Below, in pieces: positions 28,799 through 38,066 of a DNA stretch of 64,000 nucleotides. Position 1 is the first letter of the stretch. Each line of letters starts with the position of its first letter. Position numbers and translations under genes: made by a program. The notes under the pieces were generated by a model. That model was not told where the DNA came from. It saw nothing but the letters and a program-made list of their open reading frames with translations, and did no database searches. Source of the stretch: Hydrogenophaga sp. (GTDB lineage Bacteria > Pseudomonadota > Gammaproteobacteria > Burkholderiales > Burkholderiaceae_C); assembly GCF_019264445.1 (NCBI RefSeq), contig NZ_JAHVAB010000069.1, forward strand, positions 1-64,000. The letters run 5' to 3'.

Positions 28799-28912
28799 GC
28801 AGGCTCCAGCGCAAGGAAAAGATCCAACGCCACACTGCGTGTGACGAAAGGTTTCCATGCTATCGGCTACCCCCCTGGGGTATGCCTTCACTGGGCGCGC
28901 AGATTCAACCGC

Positions 28913-29482
28913 TCATCGATCCGGAATCGCTCTGCCCTCCCCGCCCAGACTGGGCAACCCATCGACGCGACCCACAGAACCCCGCCGGCGTCCTCCGTGG
29001 CGGCGGTCCGCTTTCTCGGGCAACGGTTTGGACTTGACCAGCTCGTCCGCTGCATGGGTCAACTTGGTCAAGGCTTTGTCGAAGGTCGCGCGCTCCGACG
29101 CGCTCAACGTTGACAGCACCAGGTTGTTGAGGCGCACCGACTCCGGAAAGAACTCGGCGTGCAGTGCGCGCCCGCGCGCGGTGATGTCCACCCAGGCGCG
29201 GCGGCGGTCCTCGGAGTCGCCCACGCGCGCGAAGAGTTTCTTGTTCACCAGGTCGGACACGTGGCGCGAGACACGCGGGCGCTCGAGGTGCGAGCGCTCG
29301 GCCAGTTGCGAGGGGGACATGGCGCCGTGGTCGACCAGGATGCAGATCAGCCGCCATTCACGTCGGGTGATGCCATAACGTCCTTCGCAGATCCGCGTGA
29401 CCAGCGCACCACTGCTGGCCAGCAGGCGGCTGAGCCGGTAGTTCAGCAAGTCGTCGACGGTGGCGGGTTGGGCGAAGGACAT
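28913..29482 (-). CDS. MarR family transcriptional regulator
   Basis: YGITRREWRLICILVDHGAMSPSQLAERSHLERPRVSRHVSDLVNKKLFARVGDSEDRRRAWVDITARG; divergent from ligAB. Confidence 0.93.
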   Translation of the reverse strand: MSFAQPATVDDLLNYRLSRLLASSGALVTRICEGRYGITRREWRLICILVDHGAMSPSQLAERSHLERPRVSRHVSDLVNKKLFARVGDSEDRRRAWVDITARGRALHAEFFPESVRLNNLVLSTLSASERATFDKALTKLTHAADELVKSKPLPEKADRRHGGRRRGSVGRVDGLPSLGGEGRAIPDR

Positions 29483-29555
29483 GGTCTGATAACTGCAAGA
29501 ACGAGGCCAAGCCAGTGTGTACGGCGGGCCTCCGCCTGGCAAGCGGACCGCGAGA

Positions 29556-29574
29556 TAGTTGTATAGAAGAACTA
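29556..29574. promoter_or_regulatory. Candidate MarR operator in marR-ligA intergenic region
   Basis: TAGTT-GTATAGAAG-AACTA inverted repeat. Confidence 0.45.
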
Positions 29575-29624
29575 CGGCATTCGATCCTAGACTGGTTTTC
29601 GACGACCCACTCTGGAGCCCTTGA

Positions 29625-29987
29625 ATGACACAGCAGTTGCCCTCGCAGGGCATGAAGATCGCCGACTCGGATGTGTTCGACCTCAACATGTCCTGGCGCG
29701 GCCTGCGCATCAACACCATGTGCAACGCGCTCTCGGATCCCGCCAACCGCGAAGCCTGCAAAGCCGATGAAGAAGCCTTCATGGAACGTTTCGAACTGAC
29801 GGAATCCGAGAAGCAGCTGGTGCGGGCGCGCGACTTCAGCGGCCTGCTCGCTGCGGGCGGCAACATCTATTTCCTGCTCAAGCTGGGCGTGGTCACGGGC
29901 AATGGCCTCTACCGGATGGGTGCCTCCATGCGCGGGGAAACGCACGAGCAATTCCTGGCCACCCGCAACGACAGCGGGGCGGTGTGA
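29625..29987 (+). CDS. ligA: Protocatechuate 4,5-dioxygenase alpha subunit
   Basis: FDLNMSWRGLRINTMCNALSDPANREACKADEEAFMERFELTESEKQLVRARDFSGLLAAGGNIYFLLKL; followed by ligB. Confidence 0.9.
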   Translation: MTQQLPSQGMKIADSDVFDLNMSWRGLRINTMCNALSDPANREACKADEEAFMERFELTESEKQLVRARDFSGLLAAGGNIYFLLKLGVVTGNGLYRMGASMRGETHEQFLATRNDSGAV

Positions 29988-30835
29988 TGGGCGGAAAGAT
30001 CATCGCCGGCATCGGCACCTCCCACGTCCCATCCATCGGTGGCGCCTACGACCGCGGCCGCACACAGACACCCGCGTGGAAGCCCTTGTTCGACGCCTAC
30101 GTGCCGGTGCGCGAATGGCTTCAGGACATCAAACCCGACGTGGCCATCATGGTCTACAACGACCACGGCGCGGACTTCTTCTTCGACAAGTACCCGACCT
30201 TCGCCGTAGGCTGTGCAGACCGGTACGCCATCGCCGACGAAGGCTTCGGCACGCGGCCGCTGCCGGCCATTCCGGGTGACCTCGCCTTTTCGCAGCACCT
30301 GTGCCGCGCGCTGGTGTACGACGAGTTCGACATCACGGTGTGCCAGAAGATGGCCGTGGAGCATGGGTTCCTCGTGCCCATGCACCTGTGCTTCGACCAC
30401 GACAAAGGCACCTGGCCCGTGGCCTCGGTGCCGATTGCGGTCAACGTGCTGCAGCACCCACTGCCGACGGCACGCCGCTGCTTCCGGCTGGGGCAGGCGA
30501 TCCGCCGCGCGGTGGAGAGCTATGAAGATCGCGACCTGCGCGTGGCCATCATCGGCACCGGCGGCATGTCGCACCAGCTCACCGGCAAACACTTCGGTGA
30601 CATGCAGCGGGACAACGATCTTGATTTTCTGGACCGCATCGAGAACGACCCGCAGAGCCTGACCGGGCTGACGCACCAGACGCTCATGGAGAGGTTCGGC
30701 GTGGAAGGCATCGAGCTGATCATGTGGTTGGTGATGCGCGGGGCGCTCTCGAACCAGGTGAAGCGGGTGCACCGCCACTACTACGCACCCATGACCACCG
30801 GCATGGGCCTGATCACGCTCGAGGAGACCGTCTGA
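29987..30835 (+). CDS. ligB: Protocatechuate 4,5-dioxygenase beta subunit (class III extradiol dioxygenase)
   Basis: [69 protein letters not shown]. Confidence 0.92.
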   Translation: MGGKIIAGIGTSHVPSIGGAYDRGRTQTPAWKPLFDAYVPVREWLQDIKPDVAIMVYNDHGADFFFDKYPTFAVGCADRYAIADEGFGTRPLPAIPGDLAFSQHLCRALVYDEFDITVCQKMAVEHGFLVPMHLCFDHDKGTWPVASVPIAVNVLQHPLPTARRCFRLGQAIRRAVESYEDRDLRVAIIGTGGMSHQLTGKHFGDMQRDNDLDFLDRIENDPQSLTGLTHQTLMERFGVEGIELIMWLVMRGALSNQVKRVHRHYYAPMTTGMGLITLEETV

Positions 30836-32013
30836 TGCGCACACAAGTCGGCATCATCGGTGCGGGCCCGGCGGGGCTGATGCTCTCGCACATGCTGCAC
30901 CTCGAGGGCATCTCGTCCGTGATCATTGAACGCTCGGCACAGGAGCATGTGCAGAGCCGGCTGCGCGCCGGTGTGCTCGAGCAAGGCACTGTGGAGATGA
31001 TGCGTTCGCTCGGTCTGGGTGAGCGCATCGGGCAGCTCGGCCTGGAACAGCACAGCATCGACTTCCGTTTCGGCGGTGAATCGCACCCGATCAACTTCCA
31101 CGAAGCCACGGGCGGGCGCAGTGCCTGGGTGTATCCGCAACACGAAGTGGTCAAGGACCTGATGACGGCGCGCAGCGCCGCCGGTGCCCGGATGCTGTTC
31201 GAAACCCCGGTCACGGCCCTTGAGGGCATCGACGGGCCGACCCCGGTGGTGCGCTTCGAGAAAGACGGCGTTGCCGGCGAATTGCACTGTGACTTCGTGG
31301 TCGGCTGCGACGGTTTTCGCGGCATCAGCCGTCACGCCATTCCGGCGCAAAAAGCGCAGGTGCACGACCGCATCTATCCCTTTGGCTGGTTGGGCATCCT
31401 GGCCGAGGCGCGGCCCGCCATCAAGGACATCACCTGGGGCTGCCACGAGGACGGCTTCGCGATGATGAGCATCCGCACGCCATCGATCACGCGCCTGTAT
31501 CTGCAGTGCGAACCCGATGACAGCCCCGACAACTGGTCAGACGACCGCATCTGGGCCGCACTGCACAAGCGGCTCGACGTGCCAGGCCTGCCGACGATCA
31601 ACGAAGGTCGCATCACGCAGAAGGGCGTGACGGCCATGCGCAGTTTTCTGTTCGAGCCCATGCAGCACGGGCGACTGTTCCTCGCGGGCGACGCCGCGCA
31701 CATCGTGCCGCCCACCGGCGCCAAGGGTCTGAACTCGGCGATGGCCGACGTGAAGGTGCTGGCGCGCGCGATCGAACGGCATTACAAGCGCGGCGCCGAC
31801 GAGCTGCTGGAGCGCTATTCGGCCACCTGCCTGAAGCGCATGTGGCTGGTGCAGCGTTTCTCCGCCGGCCTTTGCACGATGGTTCACAGCTTCGCGGGCG
31901 ACAGCTCGTTCGTGCGGCGCCTGCAACGCGCCGACCTGGAATACATGACCGGCACGCATGCAGGCCGCCTGCAGTTTTCCGAGAATTTCACCGGCCTTCC
32001 CGTCGACGCTTGA
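30835..32013 (+). CDS. pobA: 4-hydroxybenzoate 3-monooxygenase
   Basis: [78 protein letters not shown]. Confidence 0.95.
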   Translation: MRTQVGIIGAGPAGLMLSHMLHLEGISSVIIERSAQEHVQSRLRAGVLEQGTVEMMRSLGLGERIGQLGLEQHSIDFRFGGESHPINFHEATGGRSAWVYPQHEVVKDLMTARSAAGARMLFETPVTALEGIDGPTPVVRFEKDGVAGELHCDFVVGCDGFRGISRHAIPAQKAQVHDRIYPFGWLGILAEARPAIKDITWGCHEDGFAMMSIRTPSITRLYLQCEPDDSPDNWSDDRIWAALHKRLDVPGLPTINEGRITQKGVTAMRSFLFEPMQHGRLFLAGDAAHIVPPTGAKGLNSAMADVKVLARAIERHYKRGADELLERYSATCLKRMWLVQRFSAGLCTMVHSFAGDSSFVRRLQRADLEYMTGTHAGRLQFSENFTGLPVDA

Positions 32014-32024
32014 AGGAGCTACCC

Positions 32025-33032
32025 ATGAAGAAAACACCCTCGACTTCTTCGGTCTGCCGCCGCGCCCTGCTGACCTGCGCCAGCACCGCCATGGCGTTGC
32101 TGGCCTGGCCCTCCACCGCGCTGGCCCAAGCCGGCGCATGGCCGTCCAAACCCATTCGCGTGGTGGTCAATTTCCCGCCGGGAAGCTCGCCGGATGTGCT
32201 CGCGCGCGCGGTGTCACAGCCGCTGCAACAAGCGCTGGGCCAGCCCGTCATCATCGAGAACCGCGCGGGTGCCAGCGGCATGATCGGTGCAGAGGTGGTG
32301 GCCAAGTCACCGGCCGACGGCCACACGCTGCTGATGACGGCAGGCAGTGCCATCACCACCAACCCGTTCATCTATGCGTCGATGCCGTACGACAGCGACA
32401 AGGACCTTGTTCCTGTCGCGGCAGCGGCCCGGATCACGCTGTTCCTCGTGGCCCGAGCCGACCTGCCGGTGAAGAACGCCCAGGAGTTTCTGGCGTACCT
32501 GAAAGCCAACCCCGGCAAGCTCAGCTACGCATCAGCTGGCAACGCCACTGGCCTGCATCTGGCGGGCGAGATGCTCAAGAGCCAGGCGGGTGTGTACGCG
32601 CTGCACGTGCCCTACCGCGGATCGACGCCCGCGCTGCAGGACTTGCTCGCGGGGCAGGTGGACTTTCTCTTCGACCCCGGCATCAGCCTGGCCCACGTGC
32701 GCAGTGGCAAGCTGCGCCTGCTCGCGGTGGCCGGCATGCGCCGCTCGCCCGCATTCCCCGACGTGCCCACACTCAACGAGGTGGGGCTCAAGGGCTTCGA
32801 TGCAGGCCAAACGCACGGTTTCTACGCACCCGCGGGCACACCTGCGACCGTGGTTGAACGCCTCAACAGCGAGATCAACCGCATCCTGGTCATGCCGTCG
32901 GTCAAGGCGCAGATGGACACCCTGGCCGCCGAGGCCACGCCACTGACGGTGGCTCAGTTCGCTGCGGTGATGGCAGAAGACAGCAAGCGATACGGCGCGA
33001 TCATCAAGGAACGCAAGATCAAGGCCGACTGA
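32025..33032 (+). CDS. Bug-family tripartite tricarboxylate transporter substrate-binding protein
   Basis: WPSKPIRVVVNFPPGSSPDVLARAVSQPLQQALGQPVIIENRAGASGMIGAEVVAKSPADGHTLLM. Confidence 0.95.
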   Translation: MKKTPSTSSVCRRALLTCASTAMALLAWPSTALAQAGAWPSKPIRVVVNFPPGSSPDVLARAVSQPLQQALGQPVIIENRAGASGMIGAEVVAKSPADGHTLLMTAGSAITTNPFIYASMPYDSDKDLVPVAAAARITLFLVARADLPVKNAQEFLAYLKANPGKLSYASAGNATGLHLAGEMLKSQAGVYALHVPYRGSTPALQDLLAGQVDFLFDPGISLAHVRSGKLRLLAVAGMRRSPAFPDVPTLNEVGLKGFDAGQTHGFYAPAGTPATVVERLNSEINRILVMPSVKAQMDTLAAEATPLTVAQFAAVMAEDSKRYGAIIKERKIKAD

Positions 33033-33176
33033 ACGAATGCGTCAGCGCCGATTGAAGCCGCCGCCGAAGAAGCGAACCACACCCATGACGATCAGTTCGA
33101 TCGCCACGATGTGGTCCGGCACGCGCGGCATCACCACGAGAGGATGCCGACGATCTGGGCTGACGCAGGCCGGTGC

Positions 33177-34622
33177 TCAGGGCGGGCAGGTGTTCGCCGG
33201 GTTCGCGGCAATGCCCGCGCGCAAGGCCGGCACCGGCGCGCCATCGTCAGGTCCCAGCGTGTTGTTGGTGAACGTGCAGCCGTAAGAAGACGCGGCCACG
33301 GTGGCCGGCGTGATCACATCGTCACCGGCTGGCCGGGGTCCGCCTTGCTCCCACGCCACCATGTCGGTGAACGCCTGCACCTGTTCAGCCACGGTGAAGT
33401 CGCAATGGCTGGCGCCCCGGATCGCGCGCTGCACGAGCCAGCTGCTGTTGCCCTTGGCGGCCGTGCGCTGCTGATACACCTGCTGCATGCTGAAGGGCAC
33501 AAACAGGTCGCCCAGCGTGTGGATGGACACCACAGGCACCTTGAACTCGCCGTTGATGACAGGGACCCAGCGCAGACCGTCGCGACGCAGGCGGTTGGCA
33601 TCGGGCGCCGCCGTGAGTTTGGGCGTCGTGGCGTTGAGCGTGGCCGAGCCGGGCGCATCACCGTCGATCACATAGGTGAGCGCGTTGGTGTCGAGCACGT
33701 TGCGGTTGAGGATGCCGGTGACGGTGCCGTCGCTCCCAAAGGTGCCATACGCCGAGGGGAAGCTGCCGCCGAAGCCAATGCCTTCGTTGAACATGGGGCG
33801 CTGGCCGCCGGTGAGGTTCTTGACCACCGAGAGGTACTTCTGCCCTTGGGCGGTGGGCACGCTCGGAAAGGTGGTGAACAAGGTGTTCGTTACCAGCCCC
33901 ACGATCTCCGACCACTTGTCGGTCGGGTAGCTGGGCACGCCCGCCAGCGTTTGCGCCGTGACCTGCATGCCCGCAAAGCGGTTGAACAGCTCGACGTCGC
34001 CCATCACGCCGCACATGGGCACCGCGCCGTGGTACTGCACCTTGTTGCGGGCGGTGGCATAGGTTTCGGCTTCGATGGCCGCTCCGGTGACGTGGCCGCC
34101 CATTGAATGGCCGGTGATGTACAGCCGGGTGGGGATCGGCAGGGGACGGCCCCGCGCAGCAGCGATCTGGTTGAACGCGAGCGCGAGCGCGTTGGTGTCT
34201 TCCACACCGGCACGCACGTCATAGAAGTTGGTCGAGTAGCTCGATGCCGCCCACGCGTAGCCGTTTTCAATGAGGTAGCGGCGGATGGATGGGTTGGACA
34301 CCGTGAGCGATGCGCCCTCACCCCGGAAGCCATGCGCGTACATCACCAGGCGGCCGTTCCAGTTGGCGGGCACCTCGATGCGGTATGCCGCGCCACCGAG
34401 CACACCGGCCCAGCGGTCGGTGCCGGCGACCACGCCCGACATGGCCGCGAACGTGGTGGCGCTCGGGTCGGCGGGTGTGAAGACGCGGCGGTCTTGCGCG
34501 CGGGTTTCTTCCGGCACCGTGGGCGTGGCGGCCACGGGCGGGCTGTCCCCGCCGCCGCCGCAGGCGGCGAGCCACGCGGTCGCCGCCAATACCGCCAAAC
34601 GAAGTCTGTGAGGTGTTTTCAA
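33177..34622 (-). CDS. Secreted alpha/beta-hydrolase (putative lipoprotein esterase)
   Basis: TTG start at 34622; lipobox-like LAACGGGG; ITGHSMGGHVTGAAIEAE nucleophile elbow; ASHCDF late His. Confidence 0.75.
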   Translation of the reverse strand: MKTPHRLRLAVLAATAWLAACGGGGDSPPVAATPTVPEETRAQDRRVFTPADPSATTFAAMSGVVAGTDRWAGVLGGAAYRIEVPANWNGRLVMYAHGFRGEGASLTVSNPSIRRYLIENGYAWAASSYSTNFYDVRAGVEDTNALALAFNQIAAARGRPLPIPTRLYITGHSMGGHVTGAAIEAETYATARNKVQYHGAVPMCGVMGDVELFNRFAGMQVTAQTLAGVPSYPTDKWSEIVGLVTNTLFTTFPSVPTAQGQKYLSVVKNLTGGQRPMFNEGIGFGGSFPSAYGTFGSDGTVTGILNRNVLDTNALTYVIDGDAPGSATLNATTPKLTAAPDANRLRRDGLRWVPVINGEFKVPVVSIHTLGDLFVPFSMQQVYQQRTAAKGNSSWLVQRAIRGASHCDFTVAEQVQAFTDMVAWEQGGPRPAGDDVITPATVAASSYGCTFTNNTLGPDDGAPVPALRAGIAANPANTCPP

Positions 34623-34718
34623 GCTGGTCTCCTGTCGTTGTGGGAAATCGCGTCCTGCCCCGCCAAGCGTGAACAGGGTCACGGTTATGCGACTGGAGAT
34701 CGCAGAGAAGCACCGGGA

Positions 34719-36422
34719 TTACCCGGAAGAAGTCACGCAGGCGACGCGGCGCCAGACGGACGGCGCATCGGCCTCGCCCTGACCGCGCCACGCCACCACC
34801 TGGTCCGGCCGCACGAGCAACAGCCCTTCATCCAGCAGGTCACCCACCTCGTCTGCCGACAGCGCCAGCACGCTCACCGTCAACCCCGCAGAGCGCCCCG
34901 CCTGCGCCAGCCGAGCGGCCTCTGCGGCCAGCGCGGGTGGCGCCAGCACCGTCCACTCGAAGCCCAGCAAGTCGTAGAGCGAACGCGCGCCAGGCAGCCA
35001 GCGGTGGGGCAGCCGACCGCCTGGCACGGTGCTGGGCACGTAGGCATTGGCCTGGTCGGGCGGGACCAGGGCGGGCTCGCTGAAGACGAGGGGCGATGCG
35101 TCCACCCGCTCACCGAAGGTGACGCCCGGAATGTTGAACTCGCGCCGCACATGGGCGTTGAGCACCTCGCTGGCTTGCGTGCGCAGGCTGTCACCGGCGC
35201 CGCCTTCGGCCTCCAGCGCGGGCGTCACTTCAAAGAGGCCCACCGAGTCGGCGAAGTCGCGCGCATAGGCGGTGTTGCGCAGGCCGATGGGGCGGCGTTC
35301 CTGCTCATAAGTGTCCAGCAGCAAGGGCTGAGCCTGGCCCTTGACCACGGCCGCGAGCTTCCAGCCCAGGTTCACCGCGTCGCCCACCGCCGTGTTGTAG
35401 CCCAGCCCCCCGGTGGGTGTGAACAGGTGTGCCGCATCGCCGGCGATGAACACGCAGCCGCGCTGGTAGCGCTCGGCCACGAGCGAGTGTCCGGCGATCC
35501 AGATGCTGGTGGAGAGGATCTCGATGTCGATGTCCATGCCGCTGGCCTCGGCAAAGATGCGGCGCGCATCGGCGTGGGTCCAGTCTTCGGGCGTTTCACC
35601 GGGGTGTACGGCGGCATGGAAGGCGAACTCGCCGCGCCCGTCGACCGAGGCCATGAACACCCGCCGCTCGTGGTTGACGGACACGTACATCCACGCAATG
35701 TCGTGCGGGAAGCGCTCGTAGAACGCCGGCGCGCGCAGGTAGATGGCGAACATCTTGCCGCCCATGAACTGGCGCTGCAGGCCGGTGGCACCCGCCAGTT
35801 CAAGGCCCAGCGCGGTGCGCACAGCGCTGCGCGCGCCATCGGCGCCCACGAGGTAGCGCGCGCGCACCGTCACCGGCTCGCCGCCTGCCGCAGGCACCAC
35901 CTGCGCCACCACGCCTTCGCCCGTGTCGTCAAAGGTTTGCAGTCGCCAGCCAAACGCAATGGCGCGGCCCGTGCGCTGCTCGGCGTGCTCGCGCAGCACC
36001 GCTTCCACGTACTTTTGCGACACGCGGTGCGGCAGCTCGGCCGCGCTCCAGGAGCCCGACATCGTCTTGATCTGCTCCGTCGCCTGCGCGGCCGTGGGCA
36101 GGCGCAGGCGCGCGAGTTCGTGCCGGGCGAAGCGGGTGAAGTAGGCGATGTCGGTGGGGTGGTCGCCCGGCAGGCCCAGCGCTCGGATCTGGTGCGCGAT
36201 GCCGATGCGGCGAAAGTGCTCCATCGTGCGCGCCTGCGTGGCATTGGCCTGCGGGTTGAAGGCGGTGGTGGCTTTGGGATCGACCACCAGGCACGTTACA
36301 TTGCGCAAGCCCAGTTCGTTGGCCAGCATCAGCCCGCACGGGCCGGCACCGGCGATCAGCACATCCACGCACACGTCGCGCCCTGCGGACTGTGCCTGCT
36401 CCAGCGTCAAGACTTCATTCAC
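34719..36422 (-). CDS. FAD-dependent aromatic monooxygenase (MhpA/PheA/TfdB type)
   Basis: VCVDVLIAGAGPCGLMLANELGLRNV FAD motif; GADGARSAVRTALGLEL; FIAGDAAHLFTPTGGLGYNTAVGDAVNLGWKLA. Confidence 0.92.
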   Translation of the reverse strand: MNEVLTLEQAQSAGRDVCVDVLIAGAGPCGLMLANELGLRNVTCLVVDPKATTAFNPQANATQARTMEHFRRIGIAHQIRALGLPGDHPTDIAYFTRFARHELARLRLPTAAQATEQIKTMSGSWSAAELPHRVSQKYVEAVLREHAEQRTGRAIAFGWRLQTFDDTGEGVVAQVVPAAGGEPVTVRARYLVGADGARSAVRTALGLELAGATGLQRQFMGGKMFAIYLRAPAFYERFPHDIAWMYVSVNHERRVFMASVDGRGEFAFHAAVHPGETPEDWTHADARRIFAEASGMDIDIEILSTSIWIAGHSLVAERYQRGCVFIAGDAAHLFTPTGGLGYNTAVGDAVNLGWKLAAVVKGQAQPLLLDTYEQERRPIGLRNTAYARDFADSVGLFEVTPALEAEGGAGDSLRTQASEVLNAHVRREFNIPGVTFGERVDASPLVFSEPALVPPDQANAYVPSTVPGGRLPHRWLPGARSLYDLLGFEWTVLAPPALAAEAARLAQAGRSAGLTVSVLALSADEVGDLLDEGLLLVRPDQVVAWRGQGEADAPSVWRRVACVTSSG

Positions 36423-36439
36423 GCCCGTCTCCGTTTTTC

Positions 36440-36466
36440 AATTTGATTAGGCTACCTAAGCAAATT
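36440..36466. promoter_or_regulatory. Candidate MarR operator between flavin monooxygenase and marR
   Basis: AATTTGaTTAGG-CTA-CCTAAgCAAATT: 12-nt arms with 11/12 complementarity, 3-nt spacer. Confidence 0.7.
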
Positions 36467-36476
36467 CATTGTACGC

Positions 36477-36962
36477 ATGAACGCCAAAGCCTCCAAACCC
36501 CGAGCCGCCGCCGACGCCTGGCGCCTGGGCAACGCCGGCCGCGTGCTGGGCAACGCCGTCACGCGCTTCGAATCGCGCGTGCTCGAACTCATGGCCACGG
36601 CCGGCCATGCCGACACGCGGCTCTCGCACGTGAACCTCACGCGCCACCTGGACCTGGAAGGCACGCGCATCACCGAGCTGGCGCGCCGCGCCCGCATGAC
36701 CAATGCGGCCATGACCGAGCTGATCGACCAGTGCGAGGCCATGGGACTGGTGGTGCGCGAGCCCGACCCGAACGACAAACGCGCCCGCACGGTGCGGTTC
36801 ACCGAGGGCGGGCGCGAATGGCTGCGGGCGTTTGGTCAGGCCGTGAAGAAGGCCGAACGCGAGCTGATCAAGGAGATCGGCGAGGACGCCGCCGATGTGC
36901 TGCTGCAGGGGCTGGCGCGCTACGCGGGCACTGTGGAATCGATCCGCGTGGCAGGCCCTTGA
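36477..36962 (+). CDS. MarR family transcriptional regulator
   Basis: HVNLTRHLDLEGTRITELARRARMTNAAMTELIDQCEAMGLVVREPDPNDKRARTVRFTEGG; divergent from FAD monooxygenase. Confidence 0.9.
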   Translation: MNAKASKPRAAADAWRLGNAGRVLGNAVTRFESRVLELMATAGHADTRLSHVNLTRHLDLEGTRITELARRARMTNAAMTELIDQCEAMGLVVREPDPNDKRARTVRFTEGGREWLRAFGQAVKKAERELIKEIGEDAADVLLQGLARYAGTVESIRVAGP

Positions 36963-36981
36963 GGCGGTGCGCCGCCCCACC

Positions 36982-37968
36982 TCACTCGATGGTGACGTTC
37001 GCGTCCTTCACCAGCTTGCCGAACTTCTCGGTTTCCGCCTTGATGGTCGCGGCCATTTGCTCCTGCGTGTCGCCAATGGGGTCGGCACCGATGTCGGCCA
37101 TGCGCAGGCGGAACTCGGGCGACTTGAGGATCTTCACCATCTCGGTGTTCAGGCGCGCCTGGATGTCCTTGGGGGTGGCCACGGGCGCGAGCACGCCGAA
37201 CCAGGTGCCGATGTTGAAGCCCTTCAGGCCGGCCTCGTCCAGCGTCGGCACATCGGGCAGGGCCGGTGAGCGCGTGGCAGTGGTCACGGCCAGCGGCCGC
37301 AGCTTGCCGGCCTTGATGTGCGGCAGCACCGGCGTGATGGTGTCAAACGACATGAGCACCTGGCCGCCCAGCAGGTCGGTGGCCAGCGGCCCGCTGCCCT
37401 TGTAGGCGATGTGGGTGATCTTGGTGCCGGTGTTGTTCTGGAACTGCGTGCCGATCAGGTGCTGGGCGGTGCCGTTGCCGTTGGAGCCGTAGTTGGCTTT
37501 CGCGGGCTCTGCCTTGAGCAGGGCCACGAGTTCATTCACGTTCCTGGCCGGCGTGTTGGCGTTGACCACCAGCACGTTGGGCACCATGGCGATGGTGGTG
37601 ATCGGGGCCAGGTCTTTCTGGAAGTCGTAGGGCAGCTTCTTGTAGACGCTGGTGGCGATGGTGTGGTGCACCGCACCCACAAGCAAGGTGTAGCCATCGG
37701 GCTTGGCCTTGGCCACGAAGTCCGCACCGATGGTGGCGCCAGCCCCCGGCTTGCTCTCGATCACCACCGGCTGCCCCAGGCTCTGCTGCAGCCGCTCGCC
37801 CAGCGCGCGGGCCAGCACATCGGTGGTGCCGCCCGCCGCAAACGGCACGATGAGCGTGATCGGGCGGCTGGGCCAGGCCTGGGCCATGGCGCCGGAGGCG
37901 GTCAGGGCGGCGGCCAGGGCGACGCCCTGAAGCACAAGGCGGCGAGAGAACGGGCGGACGAGGTTCAT
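36982..37968 (-). CDS. Bug-family tripartite tricarboxylate transporter substrate-binding protein
   Basis: WPSRPITLIVPFAAGGTTDVLARALGERLQQSLGQPVVIESKPGAGATIGADFVAKAKPDGYTLLVG. Confidence 0.95.
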   Translation of the reverse strand: MNLVRPFSRRLVLQGVALAAALTASGAMAQAWPSRPITLIVPFAAGGTTDVLARALGERLQQSLGQPVVIESKPGAGATIGADFVAKAKPDGYTLLVGAVHHTIATSVYKKLPYDFQKDLAPITTIAMVPNVLVVNANTPARNVNELVALLKAEPAKANYGSNGNGTAQHLIGTQFQNNTGTKITHIAYKGSGPLATDLLGGQVLMSFDTITPVLPHIKAGKLRPLAVTTATRSPALPDVPTLDEAGLKGFNIGTWFGVLAPVATPKDIQARLNTEMVKILKSPEFRLRMADIGADPIGDTQEQMAATIKAETEKFGKLVKDANVTIE

Positions 37969-38066
37969 GAGGGTCTCCTGTGGCACGGTGTGCCTGTGTG
38001 GCGCCGGGCGAACTGCCCGGTCGTTGGCGCGGAATGCGCAAAAGGGGCGCAAAAGGGGCGCAGGGA

